A stretch of 34,757 nucleotides of DNA from an uncultured Eubacteriales bacterium (GTDB lineage Bacteria; Bacillota; Clostridia; Monoglobales; Monoglobaceae). The stretch is from the NCBI GenBank assembly GCA_958352815.1, contig CATWQA010000020.1:1-34757 (forward strand). The letters are read 5' to 3'. Positions 14,092 through 22,984 of the stretch are shown in pieces; the stretch's first letter is position 1; every line of letters starts with the position of its first letter. The position numbers and the translations under genes are program-made. Below the pieces are notes generated by a model. It searched no databases, was not told where the DNA came from, and saw nothing but the letters and a program-made list of their open reading frames with translations.

Positions 14092-16281
14092 CTACTGCCG
14101 CCGTCTGTTTACTGAAATTACGCCCTTCAGGCTCTTTAGGTTCTTCATAATCCTGCTAAGCTGCTCCTTGTTGCCAATCTCGGTGGTGACCTCGATAATC
14201 GCCAGATCGTTTTTGCCTGTTCTGGCATTCACGTTTGTTACGGGAACCTTGACCTCGTTAATCACCGTCATAATATCAACCAGGAGATTAACCCTGTCGG
14301 AGGCCGTCAGCGTTATCATTGACCTAAAGGCGGCAGGCGGGGTTTCATCCTCCCAGTGCACAGAAATAAGCCTGTTCCGCTCCCGCTCGTTATTGGCAGC
14401 CTGAATCATGTTAATGCAGTCGGCTCTGTGAACCGCAACGCCTCTGCCTCGGGTCACATATCCCACAATATCGTCTCCCGGAACCGGGTTACAGCAGTGG
14501 GAGAAGCGAACCATGCAGTTGTCTATTCCCTCAACGGCAACGCCGCTGGTATTGGGCTTTGAGGTGGTCTTTACCATTATGGGAACGTCCAGCTCCGCAG
14601 GGGTGACCTCCTGCTCCAAGAGCTGCTTGTTCTTCGCCTCGGTTATGAATCTGGTCACGAACCGATTGGCGTTGACGCTGCCGTAGCCCACGCCGGCATA
14701 CAGGTCGTTAAGCCCGTTAAAGCCGTACCTTTTAAGCAAGGGGTTCAGGAACCTCTCATCGCTCAAATACTTTTGAGGGATGTTGTTTTTGTTAAGCTCC
14801 TTCTCGATGGTTTCTTTGCCCTTTACGATGTTTTCTTCTCGGTTCACCTTTTTGAACCACTGGTTTATCTTGTTTCTCGCCTCAGAGGTCTTGCATATTT
14901 TCAGCCAGTCTATGTTGGGACCGTGAGGCACGGAGCTTGTTATAACGTCAACAATATCGCCGTTTTGAAGCTCATGGGACAGGGGCACAATCTTGCCGTT
15001 GACCTTTGCCCCGGTCATCTTATTGCCCACTGCGCTGTGTATCTTATATGCAAAGTCGATAGGCGTTGAGCCCACAGGCAGGCTGATAACATCTCCCTTC
15101 GGCGTGAACACAAACACCTCGTCGCTGAACATATCGATTTTGAGGGTCTGCATGAAGTCCTCGGTGTTGGTTGTGTCCTTCTGGATTTCAAGGAGGTTCT
15201 TGATCCACTCCAGCATGTCGTCCATATCGCTGCTGCCGCTTTTGCCCTCCTTGTACTTCCAGTGGGCGGCAATACCGTTTTCGGCGATTTGGTGCATTTC
15301 CCAGGTTCTTATCTGAATTTCAAAGGGAGTTCCGTCCGGGCCTATCAGTGTGGAATGGAGGGACTGGTACATATTGGGCTTGGGCATTGCTATATAGTCC
15401 TTAAACCTGCCGGGCATGGGCTTATAAAGCTCATGCACCATTCCCAGAACCGCGTAGCAGTCCGAAACAGTGTCCACTATTACTCGGACGGCGAACAGAT
15501 CATAAAGCTCGTCTATGGTCTTGTTCTGCATGAACATCTTTCTGTAAATACTGTAAAAATGCTTGGCTCTGCCCACAACGTGAGCCTTAATATGGAGCTC
15601 CTTGAGCTTTTGCTCCAGTATTTCGATTATCTCGCTTATATACTTTTCCCGCTCCTCCCGCTTTTGGGCGATGTTGTCCACGATCTCGTAGTAGCCGATG
15701 GGGTCAATATATCTAAGGGACAGATCCTCAAGCTCCATTTTTATCTTGGACATACCGAGCCTGTGTGCCAAGGGTGCGTACACCTCTAAGGTCTCTCGGG
15801 AAATGGCGCGCTGCCGCTCCTCCGCCATGAACTTCATGGTTCGCATATTATGAAGTCTGTCCGCCAGCTTTATCACAATAACGCGCACGTCCTTCGCCAT
15901 GGCAAAGAACATCTTCCTCAGGGTTTCAATCTGCTGCTCCTCCTTAGAGGAGTAGGGAATTTTATCAAGCTTGGTAACCCCGTCCACCAGCATGGCTATT
16001 GTCTCGCTGAACTCGTCAACAATGTCCTCCCGTGTGGCGTCCGTGTCCTCAACCACGTCATGGAGCAGGGCGGCGCAGATGGATTCCACGTCAAACTCCA
16101 TTTCCGCAATAATGGAGGCAACCTGAATAGGGTGGTTCACAAAAGGCTCACCGGACTTTCTCTTCTGCCCGTCATGCTTTTGCACTGCGAAGTGATACGC
16201 CTTTTCCACCATGGACAGGTCGCCGTTTTTATTATATTTTCTGATAAGCTCGATCAACGTGGAAAGCTCGTTTCCTTTCAC
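14092..16281 (-). CDS. relA: Bifunctional (p)ppGpp synthetase/hydrolase
   Basis: A 729-residue long RSH enzyme that makes and degrades the stringent-response alarmone (p)ppGpp. The N-terminal HD hydrolase has HPIQVASIIAEMEFD and CAALLHDVVEDTD (residues about 48-79) plus LADRLHNMRTMKFM; because these are intact, hydrolase activity is expected. The synthetase domain (about 235-350) has FYSIYRKM, DLFAVRVIVD and PNMYQSLHSTLIG. A TGS domain (VFVFTPKGDVISLPVGSTP, near 390-450), the CC-rich region (FSHCCNPVPGDDIVGYVTRG) and a C-terminal ACT domain (about 655-729) follow. The start codon is GTG with GGAGG 9 nt upstream. The adjacent apt gene, often found between recJ and relA in Firmicutes, is absent. 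Confidence 0.95.
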   Translation of the reverse strand: MKGNELSTLIELIRKYNKNGDLSMVEKAYHFAVQKHDGQKRKSGEPFVNHPIQVASIIAEMEFDVESICAALLHDVVEDTDATREDIVDEFSETIAMLVDGVTKLDKIPYSSKEEQQIETLRKMFFAMAKDVRVIVIKLADRLHNMRTMKFMAEERQRAISRETLEVYAPLAHRLGMSKIKMELEDLSLRYIDPIGYYEIVDNIAQKREEREKYISEIIEILEQKLKELHIKAHVVGRAKHFYSIYRKMFMQNKTIDELYDLFAVRVIVDTVSDCYAVLGMVHELYKPMPGRFKDYIAMPKPNMYQSLHSTLIGPDGTPFEIQIRTWEMHQIAENGIAAHWKYKEGKSGSSDMDDMLEWIKNLLEIQKDTTNTEDFMQTLKIDMFSDEVFVFTPKGDVISLPVGSTPIDFAYKIHSAVGNKMTGAKVNGKIVPLSHELQNGDIVDVITSSVPHGPNIDWLKICKTSEARNKINQWFKKVNREENIVKGKETIEKELNKNNIPQKYLSDERFLNPLLKRYGFNGLNDLYAGVGYGSVNANRFVTRFITEAKNKQLLEQEVTPAELDVPIMVKTTSKPNTSGVAVEGIDNCMVRFSHCCNPVPGDDIVGYVTRGRGVAVHRADCINMIQAANNERERNRLISVHWEDETPPAAFRSMITLTASDRVNLLVDIMTVINEVKVPVTNVNARTGKNDLAIIEVTTEIGNKEQLSRIMKNLKSLKGVISVNRRRQ

Positions 16282-16307
16282 AACAACCCACCTCCGATAT
16301 AGCGGCT

Positions 16308-16353
16308 TGAACCGGTTTTATTCTCGGAAAGTCCGAAAACATAAGCCGGTTCA
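16308..16353. other. Intercistronic hairpin between recJ and relA
   Basis: TGAACCGG (16308-16315) pairs with CCGGTTCA (16346-16353). An inner TCGGA-aag-TCCGA stem (16324-16336) stacks inside. There is no T-tract, so it is more likely an mRNA processing or stability element than a terminator. It occupies most of the 87-nt gap where apt is often found. Confidence 0.6.
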
Positions 16354-16368
16354 TTCTTAAATCTTAAA

Positions 16369-18069
16369 TTATTTCGCTTCCACCTTTCTCATATCCTTTA
16401 ATATGAGCTGAACATTCTGGAAGCCCTTATAGTCGTTTATGTCAAGAGCAAAGGCAACGTCCACAAAGTCGCCCTCCTCGAACAAACTGTAGTAGTCGCC
16501 CATGCCGAAGCCCACAGCGTCCAGATACTTGCCGTCCTTATACAAGGTCATGCGCAGGTGCTTGCCCTCGCTCATAACGCTTATTCTGTGGATTTTTATA
16601 TTGCGCACCGAGAACGCCGGCGTTGGGTTGTTCACTCCAAAGGGCTGGAGCATATTTATGTTATTCACAGTGTCTATGGTTATATAAGTAACCTTTATCT
16701 GCGCGTCAAGAGATATGGTGGGCATAGCCAGGTCTTGGATTTTACCCTTTGAATACTCGTTTATCTTCTTTCTGAACTTCTCTATGTTTTCCGCCTTTAT
16801 GGTAAGGCCTGCGGCAAGCTCGTGACCGCCGAACTTTTCAAGCAGTTCACTGCTGTCCTCCAGAGCGCCGAACAGGTTAAAGCCCGTTACGCTTCTGCCG
16901 CTGCCCTTGGCAGAGTCCCCGTCAACCGCGAACAAAATTGAGGGCTTATAGTACTTCTCGGTTATCTTTGAAGAAACTATACCCACAATTCCGTGGTGCC
17001 AGTTCTCGTGGGGGATAACAATAACGTCGTCCTCCTTAATCTCCGGATGAGCCTCTATATATTCAAGAGCTTCCTTGAACATTTTCTGCTCGGTTTGCTG
17101 GCGCAGAGTGTTTTCATGGCAGAGAGAGTTGGCAAGCTCCATCGCCTTGTCAGCGTCATCCGTCAGGAACAGCTCCACGCTTGTTGAAGCGCAGCCCAGT
17201 CTTCCGCTGGCGTTTATTCTGGGAGCGATGGTATAGCCTATCGTTGAGGTGGTGATTGCCTTTCCGTTGGTGGAAACGTCAATCAACGCCTTTAGCCCCA
17301 CGTTATTGGTGGTCTTAAACCTCTTTAAGCCCTCCGTTACAATAACTCTGTTCTCATCAATAAGAGGGGATATGTCCGCCACGGTTCCCAGACACATCAG
17401 GTCGGCGTACTCATCCATAAGGCTGGTTAAGGACTTGGTTCCGTCCAGAGCCTGAATGAGCTTGAACACCACCCCAACCCCGGCAAGGCTCTTAAATGGG
17501 TATGGGCAGTCCTTCCGCTTAGGGTCGATTGCCGCATACACGTCGGGAATGGTCTCCTTGCACTCGTGGTGGTCGGTGACAATAAAGTCAAGCCCGATGG
17601 ACTTTGCGTATTCCGCCTCCTCAACGGCGGTAATACCTGTGTCCACAGTTATAATAAGCTTGGTGCCCTCCGCCTTTATCTTGTCCAGAGCCTCACGGTT
17701 CACGCCGTACCCCTCAACCATACGGTCGGGAACATAGTAGTCAACGTCAACGCCCATGCTCTTTAGATACTTATAGAGTATGGCAATGGAAGTGATACCG
17801 TCCACATCATAGTCGCCGTAGATAGTAATCTTCTCACCCTTTTCCTTTGCCTCTGTTATTCTTTCGGTTGCCTTATCCATATCCTTCATAAGGAACGGAT
17901 CGTGCATAGCGCTCAGGTCACGGGCAAGGAACTCCCTAATATCCTCGTCCTCCCGAACGCCCCGATTATAAAGAATAATCGCAATCAAGGGTGAAATCTT
18001 AAACTTCTTCGAAATTTCAACCACTTTTTCCTTGTCAAACTCTTTCAAAATCCATTTCTTTTTCAGCAT
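16369..18069 (-). CDS. recJ: Single-stranded-DNA-specific exonuclease RecJ
   Basis: A 566-residue DHH-family 5'-3' exonuclease acting on single-stranded DNA in recombination and mismatch or base-excision repair. The metal motifs are visible: YGDYDVDGITS (residues 84-94), ITVDTGITAVEEA, FIVTDHHEC, and the C-terminal DHHA1 part with GRLGCASTSVELFL, HHGIVGIVSSKI and KGSGRSVTGFNL. An OB-like C-terminal domain (ISLDAQIKVTYITI to VQLILKDMR) completes the Firmicute form. Length is typical. It is the first gene of the recJ-relA-MBL unit and has its own promoter at 18155-18160. An AGGAGA site lies upstream of the ATG. Confidence 0.95.
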   Translation of the reverse strand: MLKKKWILKEFDKEKVVEISKKFKISPLIAIILYNRGVREDEDIREFLARDLSAMHDPFLMKDMDKATERITEAKEKGEKITIYGDYDVDGITSIAILYKYLKSMGVDVDYYVPDRMVEGYGVNREALDKIKAEGTKLIITVDTGITAVEEAEYAKSIGLDFIVTDHHECKETIPDVYAAIDPKRKDCPYPFKSLAGVGVVFKLIQALDGTKSLTSLMDEYADLMCLGTVADISPLIDENRVIVTEGLKRFKTTNNVGLKALIDVSTNGKAITTSTIGYTIAPRINASGRLGCASTSVELFLTDDADKAMELANSLCHENTLRQQTEQKMFKEALEYIEAHPEIKEDDVIVIPHENWHHGIVGIVSSKITEKYYKPSILFAVDGDSAKGSGRSVTGFNLFGALEDSSELLEKFGGHELAAGLTIKAENIEKFRKKINEYSKGKIQDLAMPTISLDAQIKVTYITIDTVNNINMLQPFGVNNPTPAFSVRNIKIHRISVMSEGKHLRMTLYKDGKYLDAVGFGMGDYYSLFEEGDFVDVAFALDINDYKGFQNVQLILKDMRKVEAK

Positions 18070-18118
18070 AACCTAACATATCTCCTAAACCAATTAATTT
18101 GCAAATCTGATTTAAACC

Positions 18119-18148
18119 GGCTGAACAGCCGCTTTACACGGTTCAGCC
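18119..18148 (-). promoter_or_regulatory. 5'-end hairpin of the recJ mRNA
   Basis: GGCTGAAC (18119-18126) and GTTCAGCC (18141-18148) form a perfect 8-bp inverted repeat. Given the -10 box at 18160-18155, transcription should start close to 18148, so the hairpin would form the first nucleotides of the mRNA. Such 5' stems can protect against 5'-end-dependent decay. Confidence 0.5.
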
Positions 18149-18154
18149 ACGGAC

Positions 18155-18180
18155 ATTATACCATTTTAACACTAGTCGCA
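18155..18180 (-). promoter_or_regulatory. Extended -10 promoter of recJ
   Basis: On the minus strand TATAAT (18160-18155) is preceded by TGG, giving an extended -10. The -35 region is weak: TTGCGA at a short 15-nt spacing. Confidence 0.6.
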
Positions 18181-18279
18181 AGAAAATACAACATATTTTT
18201 TGAAAATTTTTAATGAATAATTGTATTTTTACAGTATGATGATTTTATCACAATATACGCCTTATGTCAAGACGAAGGG

Positions 18280-20667
18280 TTATTTCAGTTCCACTATTGT
18301 AACGCCGATGTCTCCCTCGCCGAATCTGCCCAGTCTGTACTTCCTAACGTGAGGGTGGTGCCTCAGATATTCATGGAGCCCGGCTCTCAGTGCTCCCGTG
18401 CCCTTTCCGTGGATAAGGCTGACGCTGCTGAGCCCGCTGAGAACCGCCTCGTCTAAGTATTTATCCACCTCAATTTCCGCCTCGCCTATGGTCTTGCCCC
18501 GCAGGTCAAGCTCGGTTTTTCCGCTTCGCTCGGCATTGAGGGTTTGGGTGCGTCTCGGTGCGGCGTAGCCCTCGGGTCTTGTGCCCTTTTCGTCCTCCAA
18601 GACAACTAAGTTTGAAATCTTGGCGGTTATCTTCATAATTCCCACTTGGATTACCGCCGTGCCCCCCGTCTTGTTAATGGAAATCACGGTTCCCTTATCG
18701 TTAAGGTCGGTTATAAGCACGTTCGCCCCGGGCTTTAAGGCGTTCAGGTTCACCCTCTGCTTGGGCGCTCCTCCGCCTCTTCGGCTCCTGGGGGGAACGT
18801 TGGACTTCTCCTTAAGCTTCAGCTCTCGGCGAACCTCCTCCATTGCCTTTAGGGCTTCCTTATCCCGCTTTTCCTTTTGCAGCTGCTTTATGCTGTCAAG
18901 CATCTGCTCGGTTTCCTCCTGAGCCTGCTTGATTATCTTATCCGCCTTTGCCCGCGCCTTGTCGTATATCTTGTCCTTGTTCTTGTCTATCTTCTCCCGC
19001 TCGCGGCGCAATTCCTCCCGAAGCGTCTCTATTTCGCGGCGCATCTTCTCCTGCTCGTCTCTTGCCTTTTCCGCCGAAGCGCGGCTCTCCTCAATGCTGC
19101 CCAGCACGTCCTCAAACTTTATGCTCTCATCGGACAGCTTTTCCTTTGACCGCTCAATAATGTAGTCAGGGAGCCCCAGCTTTTGGGAAATGGCAAAGGC
19201 GTTGCTCTTTCCGGGCACGCCGATAAGCAGCTTATATGTGGGGCTTAGGGTCTCCACGTCAAACTCACAGGAGGCATTCTCCACGCCCTCTGTTGACAGG
19301 GCATACAGCTTAAGCTCGCTGTAGTGAGTGGTGGCTGCAACCTTTGCCCCCATCTGTCTTATGCTCTCTATTATAGCCGTTGCCAGAGCCGCTCCCTCAA
19401 CCGGGTCGGTTCCCGCTCCCAGCTCGTCAAAGAGCACCAGACAGTTGTTTCCTGCATTATTCACTATATGAACAATGTTCTTCATGTGTGAGGAAAAGGT
19501 GGACAGGCTCTGCTCAATGCTCTGCTCATCGCCTATGTCGGCAAAAATATTGTCATAGACGGGCATTTCGCTCTCCTCGTTTGCGGGAATGTGCAGCCCC
19601 GCCTGGGTCATCAGAGCAAACAGACCGATTGTTTTCAGCACAACCGTCTTACCGCCCGTGTTGGGACCCGTGACAATCAGCGCGTCAAAATCCCCTCCCA
19701 GAGAAACGTCCACCGGCACGATTTTAGACTTGTCGATTAAGGGATGCCTGCCCTTTATGATAGACAGCCTGCCCTCCTTGTTCAGCTTAGGGCAAACCGC
19801 CTTCATGTCAAGAGCCAGCTTTGACTTGGCAAATATAAAATCCAAATCGATTATTCCCTCGTAGTTATACCTGACCTCCTCGGAGATTTCTCCCACAAGG
19901 TTTGACAGCTCAAACAAAATTCTGTCTATCTCGGCTTTTTCCTTTATTTCCAGCTCGTGCAGCTCGTTGTTGGCGTTGACAACCGCCGCAGGCTCCACAA
20001 ACACGGTGCTGCCCGTGGAGGACATGTCATGGACAATGCCGGGAACCTCGCTTCTGTGCTCCGCCTTAACGGGCACAACATAGCGGTTATTACGCATGGT
20101 AACAATATTATCCATAAGGAATTTTTGGTAGTGCCCTGAGCGCACCATACTGTCCAGACTGTCCTTTACCTTTGCACTTGTGTTTTTAATCTTTCTGCGG
20201 ATATTGGCAAGGGCAGGGCTGGCGTTGTCAGAGATTTCCTCCTCGGAGATTATGGCGCTGCCGATTGCGTCCTCAACGGACTTTGCCTCGACCAGCTCCC
20301 TGAAATATCCCGACAAAACCCCGCTCTGCTCCTCTGTGTACCGCTTTAGGTTTCTGGCGCACTTTAGCACCCTCGCTATGTTCAGCAGCTCTCCGGCAGA
20401 CAGACCTCCGCCCACAGCCAGCCGCTTTAAAGAGCCCTCAACAGGCTCAAAGCGCAGGATTTCGGGCGTGCCGTATTTTAATGACATTGTAACAGCCCCG
20501 TCTGTCTCCAGCAGGCTCTGCTCCACCTCTCTGTAAACGGGAGAGGGCTTTAAATTCTCCGCCAGCTTTTTTGCGTCCTCGTTCTTTGCATACTCCGAAA
20601 GCCTTTTTAATATTTTGGTAAATTCAAGAGTTACTAAGGACTTCTCCTCAATAAAATTTGCTTCCAT
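18280..20667 (-). CDS. mutS2: Endonuclease MutS2
   Basis: A 795-residue MutS2. It has the N-terminal lever/clamp region without a mismatch-recognition domain. The ABC-type ATPase has Walker A VTGPNTGGKTVVLKTIG (near residues 331-345), a signature region EQSLSTFSSHM and Walker B CLVLFDELGAGTDPVEG. A long charged coiled coil (EKARDEQEKMRREIETLREE onward) and a KOW-like segment follow. The C-terminal Smr nuclease domain begins LDLRGKTIGEAEIEVD (about 719) and contains LIHGKGTGAL. MutS2 acts in recombination control and, in Bacillus, in collided-ribosome rescue. The start has CAGGAG upstream. It follows the amidase gene by 45 nt and is probably in the same operon as the SH3 protein. Confidence 0.96.
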   Translation of the reverse strand: MEANFIEEKSLVTLEFTKILKRLSEYAKNEDAKKLAENLKPSPVYREVEQSLLETDGAVTMSLKYGTPEILRFEPVEGSLKRLAVGGGLSAGELLNIARVLKCARNLKRYTEEQSGVLSGYFRELVEAKSVEDAIGSAIISEEEISDNASPALANIRRKIKNTSAKVKDSLDSMVRSGHYQKFLMDNIVTMRNNRYVVPVKAEHRSEVPGIVHDMSSTGSTVFVEPAAVVNANNELHELEIKEKAEIDRILFELSNLVGEISEEVRYNYEGIIDLDFIFAKSKLALDMKAVCPKLNKEGRLSIIKGRHPLIDKSKIVPVDVSLGGDFDALIVTGPNTGGKTVVLKTIGLFALMTQAGLHIPANEESEMPVYDNIFADIGDEQSIEQSLSTFSSHMKNIVHIVNNAGNNCLVLFDELGAGTDPVEGAALATAIIESIRQMGAKVAATTHYSELKLYALSTEGVENASCEFDVETLSPTYKLLIGVPGKSNAFAISQKLGLPDYIIERSKEKLSDESIKFEDVLGSIEESRASAEKARDEQEKMRREIETLREELRREREKIDKNKDKIYDKARAKADKIIKQAQEETEQMLDSIKQLQKEKRDKEALKAMEEVRRELKLKEKSNVPPRSRRGGGAPKQRVNLNALKPGANVLITDLNDKGTVISINKTGGTAVIQVGIMKITAKISNLVVLEDEKGTRPEGYAAPRRTQTLNAERSGKTELDLRGKTIGEAEIEVDKYLDEAVLSGLSSVSLIHGKGTGALRAGLHEYLRHHPHVRKYRLGRFGEGDIGVTIVELK

Positions 20668-20712
20668 ATAATAATTCTCCTGTGTAATTAACTGTTTGAA
20701 AACGGGGATAAT

Positions 20713-21663
20713 TTAGTTTTGTCCGTATGCTTCGAAATATTCATCAACCCCCTCAGCGATGGCCTTGCCTATTGCTTCGGACTCTGTTTCAAGAATATTC
20801 AAGTCGGATTGGTTATCAAAAAATCCTATTTCAAGATATGCGATTGGTATGGGGCTCTTGCAGAACAGAATTGCCTCGGGCAGGCCGCCGTAAGCTCCCC
20901 CTGCCCAGGCGGGCATACTCGTCTTTTGGGTAATGCTGTCGTTTATCATGCTGCCCAGAGCGTTGCTTTTTGAGACGTAGTCCAAGTCGTCTCCGTCCCT
21001 GCGGTCATAGGTTCCCGACAGGCTCATGTACGCCGAGCCTCTGCCGCCTCCCGCATTGGAGTGAATACATACGAACACGTCGGCGTCCGCCTCGGAGGTC
21101 GTGTCTCCGTCTTTATAGCAGTATGTAAGCCGCTTGGTCATAGAGGGATTTTCGTTCCCCTCTCTGGTCATGCGCACTTCATAGCCAAGTTCCTCAAGAT
21201 ACGCCTTGGCGAACTCGGCATTGCGCAGATTAATCTCAGGCTCAATATCCCTGTCCCCGTTCACAATGGGATACCAGCAATCGCCCCGGGCGCAGCAGCC
21301 GCTGCCCTCGCAGTCCTGCCACGCAGTGCCGCTTTTCCAGTGCCGCCACTCGCCCCAGGCGCCCTTTGCACTGCTGTAAATCCAGCCCTCCTCGGTCTTT
21401 TCCGCCTCGCTCATGGCTGATGAGGACTTGCCGTGCCCCGGGTCGATAACGACTATTCCTTTGGCGGGCGTCTCCTCGGTAGGCTGCGGGCTTTCGGCGT
21501 TCTGTTCCTCTGTATGTTCCGCCACTAAAGCAGCAGGCTCCGCCGCTTCTATTCCAAAGGTCTCCTTGGTAATCGTTCCGTTCAGCACAAGGACGAACAC
21601 CACAATCAGCCCCGCCAGAATTACGCTGAACAGCACAATCAGAGATATTAAAAACTTTTTCAT
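20713..21663 (-). CDS. N-acetylmuramoyl-L-alanine amidase (Amidase_3), membrane-anchored
   Basis: A 316-residue zinc amidase that cuts the bond between muramic acid and L-Ala in peptidoglycan. One N-terminal hydrophobic segment (LISLIVLFSVILAGLIVVFVLVL, cut here only for the motif) is followed by a Glu/Ala/Pro linker and the catalytic domain from about residue 68. Zinc ligands are the His in VVIDPGHGKS, the Glu in PEINLRNAEFA, and the His in CIHSNAGG; the catalytic Glu is in YLEIGFFDNQSD. An insert has four close cysteines (DCEGSGCCARGDCW) before the second ligand. The ATG lies 3 nt past the stop of the SH3 gene and has no obvious ribosome site, so translational coupling is likely. Confidence 0.9.
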   Translation of the reverse strand: MKKFLISLIVLFSVILAGLIVVFVLVLNGTITKETFGIEAAEPAALVAEHTEEQNAESPQPTEETPAKGIVVIDPGHGKSSSAMSEAEKTEEGWIYSSAKGAWGEWRHWKSGTAWQDCEGSGCCARGDCWYPIVNGDRDIEPEINLRNAEFAKAYLEELGYEVRMTREGNENPSMTKRLTYCYKDGDTTSEADADVFVCIHSNAGGGRGSAYMSLSGTYDRRDGDDLDYVSKSNALGSMINDSITQKTSMPAWAGGAYGGLPEAILFCKSPIPIAYLEIGFFDNQSDLNILETESEAIGKAIAEGVDEYFEAYGQN

Positions 21664-21666
21664 AGC

Positions 21667-22707
21667 TTAGTCAAAGTCAAGGTATATCTGTTTTGAATAC
21701 CCAACCGTTCCTCCGTAAGAAATTTTATAGAACGTGCCGTTTGGTGTTCCCAAATATGTAACCTTTGCGCCCAGAGGTATCTCGGTTATTATATTGCTGT
21801 CCGACGCCTCTGACGGCGTGCTGCGCAAATAAATCGAATGGGCAACGTTTACCACCGTCATGGTTGAACCTGAGCTTGAGCCTGAACCCGAGCTCGGGGA
21901 CGACGATGACAGGTATATCTGCTTTGCGTACCCGATAGTGCCGTTGTAGTTAATCTTGGCAAAGGTGGAGTTTGCCGCCTCTATGTAACCAACCCTTGTG
22001 CCCAGCGGTATCTCGGTTATAATGTTGCTGTCGTTCTCAACAGGGGCGCTTCTCAAGTAGATTGAGTTCTTTACATTTGCCACATATACATAGTGAGATA
22101 CAGTGTTGTTTGAGGAAACATACGGCGCGCTGTCCGACAGGTAAATCTTTTTGGAATAGCCGATGGTGCCGTTATAATTTATTTTGGCGAAGGTGGAGTT
22201 CGCGTCCTCAATATATCCGACCAGGGTGCCCAGAGGTATCTCGGTTATTATATTGCTGTCCTCCTCAACAGGTGCGCTTCTCAAATATATGGAGTTCTGA
22301 ACATTCGCCACGTACATATATCGGCTGACAGTTGTGTTCTGAACGGGCTGCTGAGGTATGGGCTGGGTCTCCACTGTTGGTGCGGGAGCGGGAGCCTCTG
22401 TTTCAACGGCAACCGCCGTGGACTGCGGCTCGCTTTCCGACTTCATCACCGATGTGAACATAACAGCCCCCACAGCCACCCCAATCACAATAACCGCCGC
22501 CAACACGGACACGGCAATAATCAAGCCCTTGTTGCCGCCGCCGTTGTTTTTCGGATATTGAGGCGGATAGTTGTAGGGCGGATACCCGCCTTGATTGTAT
22601 TGGTTTTGGCTGTATTGGTTTTGGCTTTGAAAACCTTCAGTCACGCCAAAATCCTGGGTATCTTCCAGATTACTCTGCGTATTCTGATTATTCTTTCCTA
22701 AATCCAT
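21667..22707 (-). CDS. Membrane protein with three extracellular SH3-like repeats
   Basis: The N-terminal 60 residues are rich in Gln, Asn, Tyr and Pro (NQYSQNQYNQGGYPPYNYPP) and should be cytoplasmic. One transmembrane helix follows (IIAVSVLAAVIVIGVAVGAV). After a Pro/Thr linker come three near-identical SH3_3-type repeats of about 70 residues. Each has NSIYLRSAPVE, SNIITEIPLGT and FAKINYNGTIGYSK; such domains usually bind peptidoglycan or cross-links. The longer frame starts with GTG at 22719. I choose ATG 22707, with GGAG 6 nt before it, over the GTG, which itself overlaps the AAAGGAGTGGAG ribosome site. It is the first gene of an operon with the amidase, suggesting it places or regulates that enzyme at the wall. 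Confidence 0.85.
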   Translation of the reverse strand: MDLGKNNQNTQSNLEDTQDFGVTEGFQSQNQYSQNQYNQGGYPPYNYPPQYPKNNGGGNKGLIIAVSVLAAVIVIGVAVGAVMFTSVMKSESEPQSTAVAVETEAPAPAPTVETQPIPQQPVQNTTVSRYMYVANVQNSIYLRSAPVEEDSNIITEIPLGTLVGYIEDANSTFAKINYNGTIGYSKKIYLSDSAPYVSSNNTVSHYVYVANVKNSIYLRSAPVENDSNIITEIPLGTRVGYIEAANSTFAKINYNGTIGYAKQIYLSSSSPSSGSGSSSGSTMTVVNVAHSIYLRSTPSEASDSNIITEIPLGAKVTYLGTPNGTFYKISYGGTVGYSKQIYLDFD

Positions 22708-22749
22708 AAAAATCTCCACTCCTTTACTTTAATAGATGTACTATATAAT

Positions 22750-22778
22750 ATTATATACGTAAAACCGCCCTAAGTCAA
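22750..22778 (-). promoter_or_regulatory. Strong sigma-A promoter of the SH3-amidase-mutS2 operon
   Basis: On the minus strand: TTGACT (22778-22773), a 17-nt spacer, TATAAT (22755-22750). The -35 overlaps one arm of an 8-bp inverted repeat CGCCCTAA (22766-22773) / TTAGGGCG (22797-22804), a possible operator. Confidence 0.8.
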
Positions 22779-22804
22779 TATAAAAAAGACAGCAAATTAG
22801 GGCG
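22766..22804. promoter_or_regulatory. Inverted repeat overlapping the -35 region
   Basis: CGCCCTAA and TTAGGGCG, 8 bp perfect with a 23-nt spacing, bracket the start of the promoter of the SH3-amidase operon. An operator is possible, but the sequence could also be a leftover palindromic repeat. Nearby GTCGCACTGTGCC also looks repeat-derived. Confidence 0.4.
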
Positions 22805-22900
22805 CTTACTCCTCGTCGCACTGTGCCTTTTCAGCGATTTAAGCGGCATTAATATCAAAGCAAAATCCCAAATCTACTGTATTCGGATATAATAATATAA

Positions 22901-22971
22901 TTTTAATTTATCATACTTGACAAATTAAGTGTTTTATATTATTATAATTATGCAAATATGATAAATTAAAA
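22901..22971. promoter_or_regulatory. Autoregulatory operator around the hipBA promoter
   Basis: TTTTAATTTATCATA (22901-22915) and its exact reverse complement (22957-22971) form a 15-bp inverted repeat. It brackets the promoter TTGACA (22917-22922), 17 nt, TATTAT (22940-22945). The geometry is what one expects where a HipB dimer binds two sites and loops or covers the promoter. The hipB start codon is 14 nt past the right arm. Confidence 0.8.
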
Positions 22972-22984
22972 AACAGGTGATAAA

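Noticed and set aside
13673..14404. 243-codon plus-strand frame
   Set aside because: It overlaps the MBL hydrolase and the end of relA in antisense; both of those have clear family motifs.
21700..22330. CRISPR-like or tandem DNA repeat array
   Set aside because: The periodic DNA similarity comes from three coding SH3 repeats of about 70 residues; no spacers.
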